DNA of 64,000 nucleotides, from assembly GCF_947489565.1 (NCBI RefSeq), contig NZ_CANLEA010000002.1, forward strand, positions 372,001 to 436,000, written 5' to 3'. The translations under genes and the position numbers were made by a program. Source of the DNA: an uncultured Kordia sp. (GTDB lineage Bacteria > Bacteroidota > Bacteroidia > Flavobacteriales > Flavobacteriaceae). Positions within the stretch are counted from its first letter, which is position 1, and each line of letters begins with the position of its first letter. The notes below the pieces were generated by a model, which saw only the letters and a list, made by a program, of their open reading frames with translations, was not told where the DNA came from and did no database searches. This document shows positions 35,283-43,187 of the stretch, piece by piece.

Positions 35283-36590
35283 TTAAAGCCATTTCCCGAT
35301 TTTTAGATCGTGTTGCGTTGCCCAATCGTTCATAATTTTTTTGGCAACTGTTGTAATTGGCTTGTTGAATCGTGCTTTTGCTTGCACTATTGTTTGTGAT
35401 CGAATGTCCATTTCGATCGTTGCTAATATTTCGTGTCCTTTTGAAAAACTGATGCATCTTAGTGAAAAAATACTTGTCACTTTTACACAGCATGAACGTG
35501 CATATGATGCTACACAATGGTTCATTTTTCGTCCTTCTACAATCAATTCTTTGGATGAACACAACTCAAATAAGCGATATTTTTTAACATCTTTATCACT
35601 TTTACTAGTCACTATAAATGAGCTATTTAAAGTAGGTTCCCATGTAAACATATCTACCACACTTGCACTGTGAATTGCTTGTTCTGTATGCCATTCGTCT
35701 GATTGTCTTGTCAACGATGTAATGGTTCTTCCTTTGATAGAATATTCAGCGTTTTGTTGAATACAATGGTCTAGATAATCTATGATTTCAGTCATTTTGT
35801 TGAAATCTAACATGGTTTGTTTCATGAAGAACTGAATCACTGTTTCCCAAAAAGCTTCCTGTTGAAAGTTGTTTCGACTTAACGTTGTACATGCAATACG
35901 TTCTGCCAATAATTGATCTGAACCAAATGCCAATGCTTGTGCTCTACGCAACGCCATTTCAATGGTATAGTTTGCTGGCGCTTGCAAGAATTCATGTGCT
36001 CCTTTCTTAGTTAATCGGACTGGAATTTTTGATAAGGTTTTTACACTTTTTCCAATTCCTAAATCAATAAACCAAGCAATATATTTACGGTTATAATCAA
36101 ACCAAGCTTCATACATAAATGCTGGAACTTCATACTTTACATAGCAATGCTTAATGAAACTTCTCAACTGCTTATCTGCATTGTAACTGTTTCGCTTCCA
36201 AGTTTCTACTTCTTTTATATGTGGTGCACTAAACCATGCAAGGAGGTAAATAACATGTAAATACTTATCATCTCGCAAGAGTTTTGTACAACGCTTTTTA
36301 TAGAGATGCAGCAATATTCTTCTCAGTGCATCTCGTCTGCGTGCTTGATTTCTTTTATGCAATCCGCTAAAATGATTTGCTATGATAAAGGCAAGCGAAT
36401 TATGTTCATATTTTGTTTGCCCGTTTCCTTCATAAATCTTTTCAACCATTGCAGGAAATAGTACTTTTTTTGCTTTGTTATGTTTTTGTAAGCTTTTCTG
36501 TAATGCTTCTTCTTTGGCTTTTGCCGCGAGTTTTTCCTTTAATCTTCTGGACTTCGAAATATGTTTTCGATGTATATTTTTTGTTTCCAT
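35283..36590 (-). CDS. PcfJ-like protein, first gene of the RtcB/PrfH island
   Basis: The 435-residue protein ends in a PcfJ-like domain: EGRKMNHCVASYARSC, SIFSLR, ATIEMDIRSQTIVQA and RFNKPI match its H-C-V-x-S-Y and T-I-E...Q-A signature. The PcfJ family was named from a conjugative plasmid and has no established biochemical function. The N-terminal half is basic and helical (RHISKSRRLKEKLAAKAKEEALQ and RRDALRRILLHLYKKRC), which fits nucleic-acid binding. It is the promoter-proximal gene of the island. A long structured leader precedes it. Confidence 0.75.
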   Translation of the reverse strand: METKNIHRKHISKSRRLKEKLAAKAKEEALQKSLQKHNKAKKVLFPAMVEKIYEGNGQTKYEHNSLAFIIANHFSGLHKRNQARRRDALRRILLHLYKKRCTKLLRDDKYLHVIYLLAWFSAPHIKEVETWKRNSYNADKQLRSFIKHCYVKYEVPAFMYEAWFDYNRKYIAWFIDLGIGKSVKTLSKIPVRLTKKGAHEFLQAPANYTIEMALRRAQALAFGSDQLLAERIACTTLSRNNFQQEAFWETVIQFFMKQTMLDFNKMTEIIDYLDHCIQQNAEYSIKGRTITSLTRQSDEWHTEQAIHSASVVDMFTWEPTLNSSFIVTSKSDKDVKKYRLFELCSSKELIVEGRKMNHCVASYARSCCVKVTSIFSLRCISFSKGHEILATIEMDIRSQTIVQAKARFNKPITTVAKKIMNDWATQHDLKIGKWL

Positions 36591-36603
36591 GACTGTCTCT
36601 TTT

Positions 36604-36712
36604 GAGTGTTGTTTTCAGTAAAAAATTTTAATTCGTGTGTTTGTCTTTCTTGTCGCATGCTTGCTTTTTTTATGGATTAAAAATTCTTTTTGTTGGTACT
36701 GAAAACACACTC
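36604..36712 (-). ncRNA. long inverted repeat in the 5' leader of the PcfJ/RtcB operon
   Basis: GAGTGTTGTTTTCAGTA (36604-36620) pairs with TACTGAAAACACACTC (36697-36712) over 16 bp with one bulge. Inside, an AT-rich imperfect continuation (about 36622-36634 with 36675-36690) lengthens the stem. The loop holds AAGCAAGCATGCGACAAG on the minus strand. The hairpin ends 14 bases before the PcfJ start codon, so it can affect translation or be an RNA target. Classed as a candidate structure, not a known family. Confidence 0.45.
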
Positions 36713-36813
36713 CCGAGTTTACAGTCGTTCCATTTGTTTGATTAAATTCATCTTTCTTCGTTTTGTGTTGCTACACGATTTCTAGGTTTTTGTTGTGTTG
36801 TTATTTTATAAGT

Positions 36814-36859
36814 TTTCTTAAAAACAGAAAAGCCCGATTCTGCAATAGAACCGAGCTTT
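36814..36859 (-). terminator. terminator-like hairpin T2 in the leader
   Basis: On the minus strand AAAGCTCGGTTCT and AGAATCGGGCTTT form a 13-bp stem with two G-U pairs around a 5-base loop. TCTGTTTTT follows. It lies 24 bases downstream of the 29-codon frame at 36883-36972. Confidence 0.6.
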
Positions 36860-36882
36860 GATACTGTTGTATATACTACTCT

Positions 36883-36972
36883 TTATTCCAAAGAATAGTT
36901 GGGTTCTAAAATGAACATTCCCTGTGCATTCACAGTGTTTGTTCCGATATGTTTTGTTGCTGTTATGAGCAT
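36883..36972 (-). CDS. possible 29-residue leader peptide
   Basis: An ATG frame reads MLITATKHIGTNTVNAQG and ends in NYSLE, with the stop 24 bases ahead of hairpin T2 and the start about 20 bases after hairpin T1. No ribosome-binding site stands out and no homologue is recognised. Its place between two terminator-like hairpins would fit an attenuation leader peptide. Low confidence without expression data. Confidence 0.25.
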   Translation of the reverse strand: MLITATKHIGTNTVNAQGMFILEPNYSLE

Positions 36973-36992
36973 ATTTTTAAAAAATGAGCATT

Positions 36993-37022
36993 AAAAAACC
37001 CGAGCCTTTTGGGACTCGGGTT
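36993..37022 (-). terminator. terminator-like hairpin T1 in the leader
   Basis: On the minus strand AACCCGAG and CTCGGGTT close an 8-bp GC-rich stem around a 10-base loop, followed by T6. It could stop transcripts from the nuclease gene (37218-38099) or from the promoter at 37184-37216. Confidence 0.8.
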
Positions 37023-37183
37023 GTTTTATGATGTTATATATTTCTATTTAAAGATACAACTGGTAAAACCCAAGTCGCGCATCGGAATGTTTCCAACACT
37101 GTTTCGATATGTAAGTTTTATGTTTTGCACTTTATCAGTTTTTGTTAATACTTGTTTGTTGTTTTGTCACGTTTTGATGGTTG

Positions 37184-37216
37184 CAAATATAGAAGATCAT
37201 TTTTTAAATTTCCAAA
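37184..37216 (-). promoter_or_regulatory. promoter for the PcfJ/RtcB leader
   Basis: On the minus strand TTTG (37213-37216), 21 bases, then TATATTTG (37184-37191), a close match to the Bacteroidota consensus. It lies just after the nuclease stop and would start an RNA near 37178, about 590 bases before the PcfJ start. Confidence 0.6.
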
Positions 37217-37217
37217 T

Positions 37218-38099
37218 TTATTTTTTCTCAACCTGATTTTTGAGGTACATTTTGAGCATGGAATGATCCGATTTCCAAGTTGCAATTTTTTCAGTTTTTA
37301 GAATTTCTAAATCTTTGGAAAGCCAGATATGATCTAGGGAAAGTAGCGGAATATTCCAAAACCAAGTTTCGCGAAATCCGTTTCCTTTTTCCGTGAATGC
37401 ATGCTGGTAATTTTTTTTGAAATTTTTGAAAAATAAGGACTCAAAAGGTGTATTAAAATCTCCTAAAATGATGTTTTTTTCGTCTGTTTTGATTTCAGAA
37501 AGAATACTTTCGAGCATTGGTTTTCGAAAATGTCGTAGATCCGAAGAGACATCAATTGCATAAAAATTTGTGTTTTTTGTGCTAAAATGAACCACAACAA
37601 CATGATCTTTTGTTTTTACTTTTGAATGAATTTTTATAGGTGTTTTTGAAAAAATTCCAACAGATTTTTCTGTGAGTTCAAAATGATAGTTTTTGTATGT
37701 TTCTTTTATTTTTTTATAATTGTATTCATCACATTCAATCAAAACCATCACATCTGGAATGGTTTTACTTTCTGAAAATGCATCTTCAAAATTTCGGATT
37801 CTGTACGCATTCCACAAAACGACTTCTGTAGCATTTGTAGTATCAACATCTGGCGAATACGTATAGCTTCTATTAATCCACATTACCGTTAATAAAACCA
37901 CAGCAATTGCATAGTATTTTCTGGCGGAAGCCTTTATAAATAGTAGTAAAAGCAACAGTCCGAGTACTATCAACGGAAGCGGTGTTCCATAAAAAAGTAA
38001 CGCCGAAAGATAAAACATATCTTTGACGGTAAGCTGTACAATGATTGCGAGAATCAGGAAATATTGAAGTGATTTTTTGAAGTACTTTTTTAATTTCAT
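37218..38099 (-). CDS. endonuclease/exonuclease/phosphatase family membrane protein
   Basis: The 293-residue protein has about three N-terminal membrane helices (about 12-75) and a periplasmic EEP domain. Catalytic motifs seen are LIECDEYNY (Glu, Mg site), ILGDFNTPFE (Asp/Asn), LDHIWLS and WKSDHSML (catalytic His). Members with such anchors are usually phosphodiesterases or nucleases of unclear substrate at the cell envelope. It starts 31 bases after the YCII-like lipoprotein gene, separated by a family A repeat. Confidence 0.85.
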   Translation of the reverse strand: MKLKKYFKKSLQYFLILAIIVQLTVKDMFYLSALLFYGTPLPLIVLGLLLLLLFIKASARKYYAIAVVLLTVMWINRSYTYSPDVDTTNATEVVLWNAYRIRNFEDAFSESKTIPDVMVLIECDEYNYKKIKETYKNYHFELTEKSVGIFSKTPIKIHSKVKTKDHVVVVHFSTKNTNFYAIDVSSDLRHFRKPMLESILSEIKTDEKNIILGDFNTPFESLFFKNFKKNYQHAFTEKGNGFRETWFWNIPLLSLDHIWLSKDLEILKTEKIATWKSDHSMLKMYLKNQVEKK

Positions 38100-38103
38100 A
38101 GTA

Positions 38104-38129
38104 GATTCCTACCTACGCAGGAATGACAT
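38104..38129. repeat. dispersed repeat family A, copy 3
   Basis: GATTCCTACCTACGCAGGAATGACATG, one base before the stop of the YCII-like gene on the minus strand, so directly downstream of that gene. Confidence 0.8.
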
Positions 38130-38130
38130 G

Positions 38131-38634
38131 TTATCGTAACGGAAGTCCTTTTCCTGCCCACCAAGGATGCATTTCAATTTCCAAACGTCCTGCTTTTACC
38201 ATTGGATCTGAATTTGCCAAACTGTCTGCCATTTCAATCGTTGGAACATTGTAAATCGTAATTCCACGAATGTCACCCAAATCGCCAAAAGGTCCCGAAA
38301 TATCAGCATATCCTAAGTCATACATTCTTTTTAAATGCGCCAAATGTAAACGTTGTAAACTGTCTGCTTGTTTGGTATTGTGCGAACGATTTTTCCCTTT
38401 TTTTAAAAATGCCATAAAGTACTGTTGCATGAGTATGGTATCTTTTGTTTTGGGATCTATAAAGTCTATAATTTTGTACCCTTTTTGTATTAATTTTTGC
38501 TTGTCTGTTTCTGTAAGTTTCTTTTTAGCATCTATTGTTGACACAGTATTTTGTGTTGGTTTCTTTGTTTCTTGAGAGGTATTGCATGCAACCAAGAAAA
38601 TTGCTAAAAAAATGAGGCCAAGATACTTATTCAT
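38131..38634 (-). CDS. YCII-like domain lipoprotein
   Basis: Starting at ATG 38634 (MNKYLGLIFLAIFLVAC) the protein is a 167-residue lipoprotein with lipobox Cys17; longer in-frame starts lie inside the upstream CYTH gene and are unlikely. The body (about 70-167) resembles YCII-like ferredoxin-fold domains: LMQQYFMAFLKKGKNR, GPFGDLGDIRGITIYNV and ANSDPMVKAGRLEIEMHPWW. Such domains are found in dehydrochlorinases and many uncharacterised proteins. It overlaps the CYTH gene by 8 bases. Confidence 0.8.
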   Translation of the reverse strand: MNKYLGLIFLAIFLVACNTSQETKKPTQNTVSTIDAKKKLTETDKQKLIQKGYKIIDFIDPKTKDTILMQQYFMAFLKKGKNRSHNTKQADSLQRLHLAHLKRMYDLGYADISGPFGDLGDIRGITIYNVPTIEMADSLANSDPMVKAGRLEIEMHPWWAGKGLPLR

Positions 38635-39103
38635 GATGCCAAGTTTTATATGGTTTTTTACTGAGTTGAGAGTTGTAATATTTTGTTTGTCCCGTGACTT
38701 CTTCGCCAAGCCAATTTGGTGTTTTAAACGCTTCGTTTTCATGTTGTAGTTCGACTTCTGCAACGATTAAGCCTTCGTTTTGTCCAAAAAATTCGTCGAC
38801 TTCAAATGTATGATTTCCGTACGGAATGTTGTAACGTATTTTTTCAATGATTCCTTGTTCACACAAGGGCAATAATTGCTTTGCTTCTTCTATCGAAATT
38901 GCGGTTTCCCATTCAAAACGACTGGTTCCACTTTCATTTGATTTTCCTTTGATAGTTAGAAATCCTTCATTTCCTTTGATGCGAACTCTCACGGTTCGTT
39001 CGGCATGCGTATTCAGAAAACCTTGCGCTATTTCGAAAGAATTGGTAGCTTCTTCTTTAAATTTTAAACTGTTAACGAGAAATTTTCGTTCTATTTCCTG
39101 CAT
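38627..39103 (-). CDS. CYTH-domain protein (triphosphate tunnel metalloenzyme)
   Basis: The 158-residue protein begins with the family signature EIERKFLV (E-x-E-x-K at 3-7). RTVRVRIKG, FLTIKG and FEVDEFFG follow, lining the triphosphate tunnel. Bacterial members may hydrolyse tripolyphosphate or similar; the clade is uncertain. It is cytoplasmic. It overlaps the YCII-like gene by 8 bases and lies 40 bases from the divergent dinB start. Confidence 0.9.
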   Translation of the reverse strand: MQEIERKFLVNSLKFKEEATNSFEIAQGFLNTHAERTVRVRIKGNEGFLTIKGKSNESGTSRFEWETAISIEEAKQLLPLCEQGIIEKIRYNIPYGNHTFEVDEFFGQNEGLIVAEVELQHENEAFKTPNWLGEEVTGQTKYYNSQLSKKPYKTWHHE

Positions 39104-39143
39104 GTTTCCTATTATATCGGCTAAAGATATTATAATTTTGAAT

Positions 39144-40256
39144 ATGGATTTCGATTTCCCTTTACGAAAAATTATTCACGTGGACATGGATGCGTTTTAT
39201 GCGTCTGTAGAACAAATGGATAATCCTGAACTAAAAGGAAAACCACTTGCGGTTGGCGGTGGCGGAAAACGCGGTGTTGTGAGTGCAGCAAGTTATGAAG
39301 CGCGAAAGTTTGGTGTACGCAGTGCCATGAGTGGATTTTTAGCTAGGAAACGTTGTCCTGAGTTAGTTTTTGTACGACCGCGATTTGATCGTTACAGCGA
39401 AATTTCTAAGCAAATCCGGAAAATTTTTTATGAGTTTACAGACCTGGTAGAACCTTTGTCTTTGGATGAAGCGTATTTGGATGTAACGCAGAATAAGAAA
39501 GGAAATCCGAGCGCGTCTTTGATTGCAGAGGAAATCCGAGCTAAGATTTTAAAAGATGTTGGTTTAACAGCTTCTGCAGGAATTTCTATTAATAAGTTTA
39601 TTGCCAAAGTTGCCAGTGATTATAATAAACCTAACGGACAAAAGACAGTTCCGCCAGAAGAAGTATTGACTTTTTTAGAAGATTTGGACATCCGAAAGTT
39701 TTATGGTGTTGGAAAAGTGACTGCAGAACGCATGTATCAGTTGGGAATTTTTACTGGAAAAGATTTAAAAGCCAGAGAAGCTGACTATTTGACTGAGCAT
39801 TTCGGAAAATCTGGAAAATTCTATTACAACGTTGTGAGAGGAATTCACTTAAGTGAAGTAAAACCCAATAGAATTGCAAAATCGGTTGGTGCCGAACGCA
39901 CATTTTCTGATAATTTAACCAGCGAGATTTTCATGTTAGAAAAGCTTGAAAATATTGCTAAAGAACTGGAAAAACGTTTAAAAAAGTATGCTATTTCAGG
40001 AAAAACCATCACGTTAAAAATTAAGTATAGCGACTTTACAACCCAAACTCGTAGCAAAACCATCCAATATTATATTTCTGATAAAAGCTTGATTCTAGAA
40101 ACTGCAAAAGAGTTGTTATATCAGGAGAAATTGAAAGATTCCGTACGCTTGTTGGGTATTTCTTTGAGTAATTTAAATACGGATAAGAAAGAGAAAAAGT
40201 CGTCCAAAATAGAAGAAAAAAAGAGTATTTCGGTTCAGTTAAAGTTTGATTTTTAG
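39144..40256 (+). CDS. dinB: DNA polymerase IV (Y-family translesion polymerase)
   Basis: It copies damaged DNA with low fidelity. The start at ATG 39144 (MDFDFPLRKIIHVDMD) gives 370 residues, the family's usual size; the longer frame upstream runs through the divergent CYTH gene. Catalytic motifs VDMDAFYASVEQ (Asp) and SLDEAYLDVT (Asp/Glu) are intact; KPLAVGGG, ARKFGVRSAM and TASAGISINKFIAK are Y-family conserved. The C terminus SVQLKFDF resembles a beta-clamp binding peptide. No LexA box is seen. Confidence 0.95.
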   Translation: MDFDFPLRKIIHVDMDAFYASVEQMDNPELKGKPLAVGGGGKRGVVSAASYEARKFGVRSAMSGFLARKRCPELVFVRPRFDRYSEISKQIRKIFYEFTDLVEPLSLDEAYLDVTQNKKGNPSASLIAEEIRAKILKDVGLTASAGISINKFIAKVASDYNKPNGQKTVPPEEVLTFLEDLDIRKFYGVGKVTAERMYQLGIFTGKDLKAREADYLTEHFGKSGKFYYNVVRGIHLSEVKPNRIAKSVGAERTFSDNLTSEIFMLEKLENIAKELEKRLKKYAISGKTITLKIKYSDFTTQTRSKTIQYYISDKSLILETAKELLYQEKLKDSVRLLGISLSNLNTDKKEKKSSKIEEKKSISVQLKFDF

Positions 40257-40259
40257 ATT

Positions 40260-40333
40260 AGAAACGCTAATGCTTTTAGACCGCTATCGCTGTTAGATTG
40301 TTAGACTGACTTAGACTTCTTGGAATGTTAGAC
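40260..40333. repeat. dispersed repeat family C, copy 2
   Basis: GAAACGCTAATGCTTTTAGACCGCTATCGCTGTTAGA and further TTAGAC words follow the dinB stop. It resembles 5926-5998 and 50854-50938. The gap 40257-40541 otherwise holds repeats A (degenerate, 40361-40389) and B (40402-40534). Confidence 0.55.
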
Positions 40334-40360
40334 TTTTTTATTCTATTCTTTTAGTGGAAT

Positions 40361-40389
40361 TTCCTTCTTTTCTAAGCAGGAATGACAAT
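40361..40389. repeat. dispersed repeat family A, copy 4 (degenerate)
   Basis: TTCCTTCTTTTCTAAGCAGGAATGACA, diverged on the left arm but with the full GCAGGAATGACA end. Confidence 0.6.
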
Positions 40390-40401
40390 CAAGTTCATAC
40401 G

Positions 40402-40534
40402 TCAGATCGAGTGATTTTTCGAAGAAAAATAGTATCGAGATCTACTTAGAAGCTGTTACTTTTCAAAGTACTTCTCGATACTAAATCTTTACATTTCGAC
40501 TCCGCTCAATGTGTAAAATTTCACTCGAAGTGAC
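40402..40534. repeat. dispersed palindromic repeat family B, copy 4
   Basis: About 133 bases with GTCAGATCGAGTG at the left and CACTCGAAGTGAC at the right, and inner TATCGAGATC and CTTCTCGATAC. It ends 7 bases before the stop of the phosphatase gene (minus strand). Confidence 0.75.
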
Positions 40535-40541
40535 GATTAGA

Positions 40542-41165
40542 TTATTCCACTGAAACTTTCGACATCATATACAACATTTCTGTTCCGATTTGTTCACAAC
40601 GTTCGTCATATTTTGCAGCTTCTTGTGGTGTTCCGTCAAATGCTTTTGGATCTTCAAAAGGCAAAGCAATTCTAAAATCGGTTCCAGGCACAAAAGGACA
40701 ACCTTCATCGGCTTCTGTACACACCATAATGGCAGCAAATTCTTGTGTTGGATTTGGCGGTTCTTCAAAACGTTTTGAGAATGCGTTATATGCTTCTTGA
40801 TCTTCTTTCCACTGAATTTTATAGATTGGATTTTCAGCTTCTACTAGTTTTGAAATGTCAAAACCAATTCTTCTTACAGCAGCTACTGCATTTGGATTGA
40901 AAGCTGTAGCTTCTGTTCCACCAGAATAGCTTTCTAATGCTGGTAATTGGTAATAATCTGCTGCTGCTGCCAACCATACTTGTCCTAAATGACTTCTTCG
41001 TGAGTTGTGCGTGCAAATCACAATCAACTTTGGTGTTTTTTTGTCGTTATATTTTTTTTGAACGTACGCAGATAGCGTTTCTAGTTGTGCTTTTCTATCT
41101 GATGAAATGGTATCAAACTGCTTGGTGAGTTTGTCAATGTTTATGAGTAATTCTTGGAATATCAT
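40542..41165 (-). CDS. low-molecular-weight phosphatase/arsenate reductase-like protein
   Basis: The 207-residue protein has a phosphate-loop CTHNSRRS (Cys at about 51), the C-x5-R-S signature of LMW protein tyrosine phosphatases and related arsenate reductases. GGTEATAFNPNAVAAVRRIGFD is shared with the ArsC/Wzb superfamily. The C-terminal part has a second Cys (VCTEADEGCPF), unusual for phosphatases and reminiscent of thioredoxin-coupled ArsC. Cytoplasmic. No arsenic genes are nearby, so tyrosine phosphatase or redox function are both open. Confidence 0.8.
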   Translation of the reverse strand: MIFQELLINIDKLTKQFDTISSDRKAQLETLSAYVQKKYNDKKTPKLIVICTHNSRRSHLGQVWLAAAADYYQLPALESYSGGTEATAFNPNAVAAVRRIGFDISKLVEAENPIYKIQWKEDQEAYNAFSKRFEEPPNPTQEFAAIMVCTEADEGCPFVPGTDFRIALPFEDPKAFDGTPQEAAKYDERCEQIGTEMLYMMSKVSVE

Positions 41166-41253
41166 AGCTGTAGTTGTTTAAAAAAAATATGCTTTAATAC
41201 AGACAAAGTATCAAAGCATATTGCTGTACTATTTTTATTTTTTTAAGATCTAA

Positions 41254-42684
41254 TTATTCAATCAACGAAACACGTAAGGTATTTACCATTCCTTTGTCTG
41301 TGATTGGCATCGCAGCCAAGTTGATCAACATATCATCTTTTTTCACAAATCCTTTCTCTTTTGCTATTTTATTTACATCTTCAACGGTATCATCAGTACT
41401 TACAAATTTGTCATAATAGAATGCTTTTACGCCCCAAAGTAGGTTTAATTGCGTAAGGATTCTTTTGTTCGATGTAAATACTAAAATATGTGAAGCCGGA
41501 CGCCAAGCAGATATTTGAAATGCAGTATATCCACTGTTTGTCAAAGTACAAATAGCTTTTGCTTTGATTTCATTTGCCATATGCGACGCATGGTAACATA
41601 CAGATTTAGTAATGTATCGTTTGGTTCGAATGTGTGGTGGCGAATGTGGTACGCTAATGAGTGGAGAATCTTCAACACTTTTGATGATTCTTGTCATTTG
41701 CTGAATTACTTCTACAGGATATTTACCAACCGAAGTTTCTCCAGACAACATTACTGCATCTGCACCATCCATTACAGAATTGGCAACATCATTAACCTCA
41801 GCTCTTGTTGGTGTTAAGCTTGTAATCATCGTTTCCATCATTTGTGTGGCAATGATTACAGGAATTCTTGCTTTTTTAGCACGCAATACCAATTGCTTTT
41901 GAATCAATGGTACTTCTTGCGCAGGCACTTCTACACCTAAATCACCACGAGCTACCATTAAACCATCACAATAGGCAACAATTTTATCAATATTGGCAAC
42001 TGCTTCTGGCTTTTCTATTTTGGCAATGATTGGAATTTTATGATCTGAATGTTCGTTGATAATTGCTTGTAAATCCATCAAATCTTGACTGTGACGTACA
42101 AACGATAAAGCCAACCAATCTACATCTTGTCCAATGGCAAAAATGGCATCTTTGATATCTTTTTCTGTCAACGCAGGCAACGAGATATTTGTATTTGGAA
42201 GATTGACTCCTTTTTTAGATTTCAATGGTCCACCTTGAATTACTTTCGCGGTAACTTCTTTTTCTCCATCCGTATCAACTACTTCAAAAATAAGTTTTCC
42301 GTCATCTAGTAAAATACGTTCTCCTGTATTTACATCTCTTGGAAAGTTTTGATAGTTCATGTATACTTTCTCTGAAGTTCCTTTGAACTCTTCTCCTGTA
42401 CAGAATTTTATATGATCGCCTGGCTCTACAATCACATCTTCTGACATGATACCGACTCTCAATTTTGGTCCTTGTAAATCTGCTAATATAGAAGTGTTGA
42501 ATCCGTGTTTTTCACTTAATTCTCGGATGATGGCAATACGTTCTGTTACATCTTCATAATTGGCATGCGAAAAGTTGATGCGAAATACATCTACTCCTTG
42601 CTCTATCATTTTTTTAATGATTTCTCTTGATCCTGATGCTGGTCCAAGTGTAGCTACTATTTTCGTCTTTTTTCTTTTTGGCAT
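41254..42684 (-). CDS. pyk: pyruvate kinase
   Basis: It transfers phosphate from PEP to ADP in the last step of glycolysis. The 476 residues fit bacterial pyruvate kinase. Motifs include RINFSHA, LADLQGPKLRVG, LDDGKL, IAKIEKPEAVANID (catalytic Lys and the metal-binding Glu), MVARGDLGVEV and ATQMMETM. The first codon overlaps the stop of the IPExxxVDY gene by one base. It is the last gene of the acpP-fabF-rnc-IPExxxVDY-pyk run. Confidence 0.96.
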   Translation of the reverse strand: MPKRKKTKIVATLGPASGSREIIKKMIEQGVDVFRINFSHANYEDVTERIAIIRELSEKHGFNTSILADLQGPKLRVGIMSEDVIVEPGDHIKFCTGEEFKGTSEKVYMNYQNFPRDVNTGERILLDDGKLIFEVVDTDGEKEVTAKVIQGGPLKSKKGVNLPNTNISLPALTEKDIKDAIFAIGQDVDWLALSFVRHSQDLMDLQAIINEHSDHKIPIIAKIEKPEAVANIDKIVAYCDGLMVARGDLGVEVPAQEVPLIQKQLVLRAKKARIPVIIATQMMETMITSLTPTRAEVNDVANSVMDGADAVMLSGETSVGKYPVEVIQQMTRIIKSVEDSPLISVPHSPPHIRTKRYITKSVCYHASHMANEIKAKAICTLTNSGYTAFQISAWRPASHILVFTSNKRILTQLNLLWGVKAFYYDKFVSTDDTVEDVNKIAKEKGFVKKDDMLINLAAMPITDKGMVNTLRVSLIE

Positions 42685-43187
42685 TACTCAAAAATTAAAT
42701 TGTTTTTAGATTTTAGTTGATTTGCTTCTAAGATATATGCCGTAATTACTTCTGCAATGGCATTTACTTTAGAGAGTATAATTTTAGGGGATTTTATATG
42801 ACTTTCGCTTGATATTTTTACAAAATAATCAACTTTTTTGCGCTCAGGGATTAAGTATTTAGAAACCGTTCTTTTCCCTTGTTGTTCAGAAAATAATGAT
42901 CCTGCACTCGCAACTCGTTCCACTTCTTTTCTACTAATATTTGCAACCAAATTCCAAGTCACAAAGTTTTTTTCATCATTCCATTCATAAATAGAGAAAG
43001 AAGCTTCCATATAATTATAGTCTAAATCTTCCTGTTTTCTTGCTAATTTCAGATCCAAATGACTATTTAATAAATATGCTAAACGATAATCTTCTGCTGA
43101 ACAATGAATTGCTATCAACGTGTAGTTATCTTCTTCAAAATCATCCTCAAAGAGTTTATGAATTGCCATAAATCTTGTAATTAACAA
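42684..43187 (-). CDS. IPExxxVDY family protein
   Basis: The 167-residue protein carries the naming motif LIPERKKVDYFVKI at about 113-126. The family is restricted to Bacteroidota and has no known function; it often lies beside pyk and rnc, as here. The protein is cytoplasmic with no other motif. It overlaps pyk by one base (stop/start), suggesting coupling. Confidence 0.85.
   Translation of the reverse strand: MLITRFMAIHKLFEDDFEEDNYTLIAIHCSAEDYRLAYLLNSHLDLKLARKQEDLDYNYMEASFSIYEWNDEKNFVTWNLVANISRKEVERVASAGSLFSEQQGKRTVSKYLIPERKKVDYFVKISSESHIKSPKIILSKVNAIAEVITAYILEANQLKSKNNLIFE

Noticed and set aside
38635-38763. Longer start of the YCII-like lipoprotein
   Set aside because: Would place 43 charged residues before a clear lipoprotein signal and overlap the CYTH gene fully.
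39133-39140. TAATTTTG box as the dinB promoter
   Set aside because: Only 3 bases separate it from the ATG, so the start point would fall inside the gene; likely a chance match.
38847-39143. Upstream extension of the dinB frame
   Set aside because: It runs antisense through the CYTH gene and adds no Y-family sequence; ATG 39144 gives the normal N terminus.
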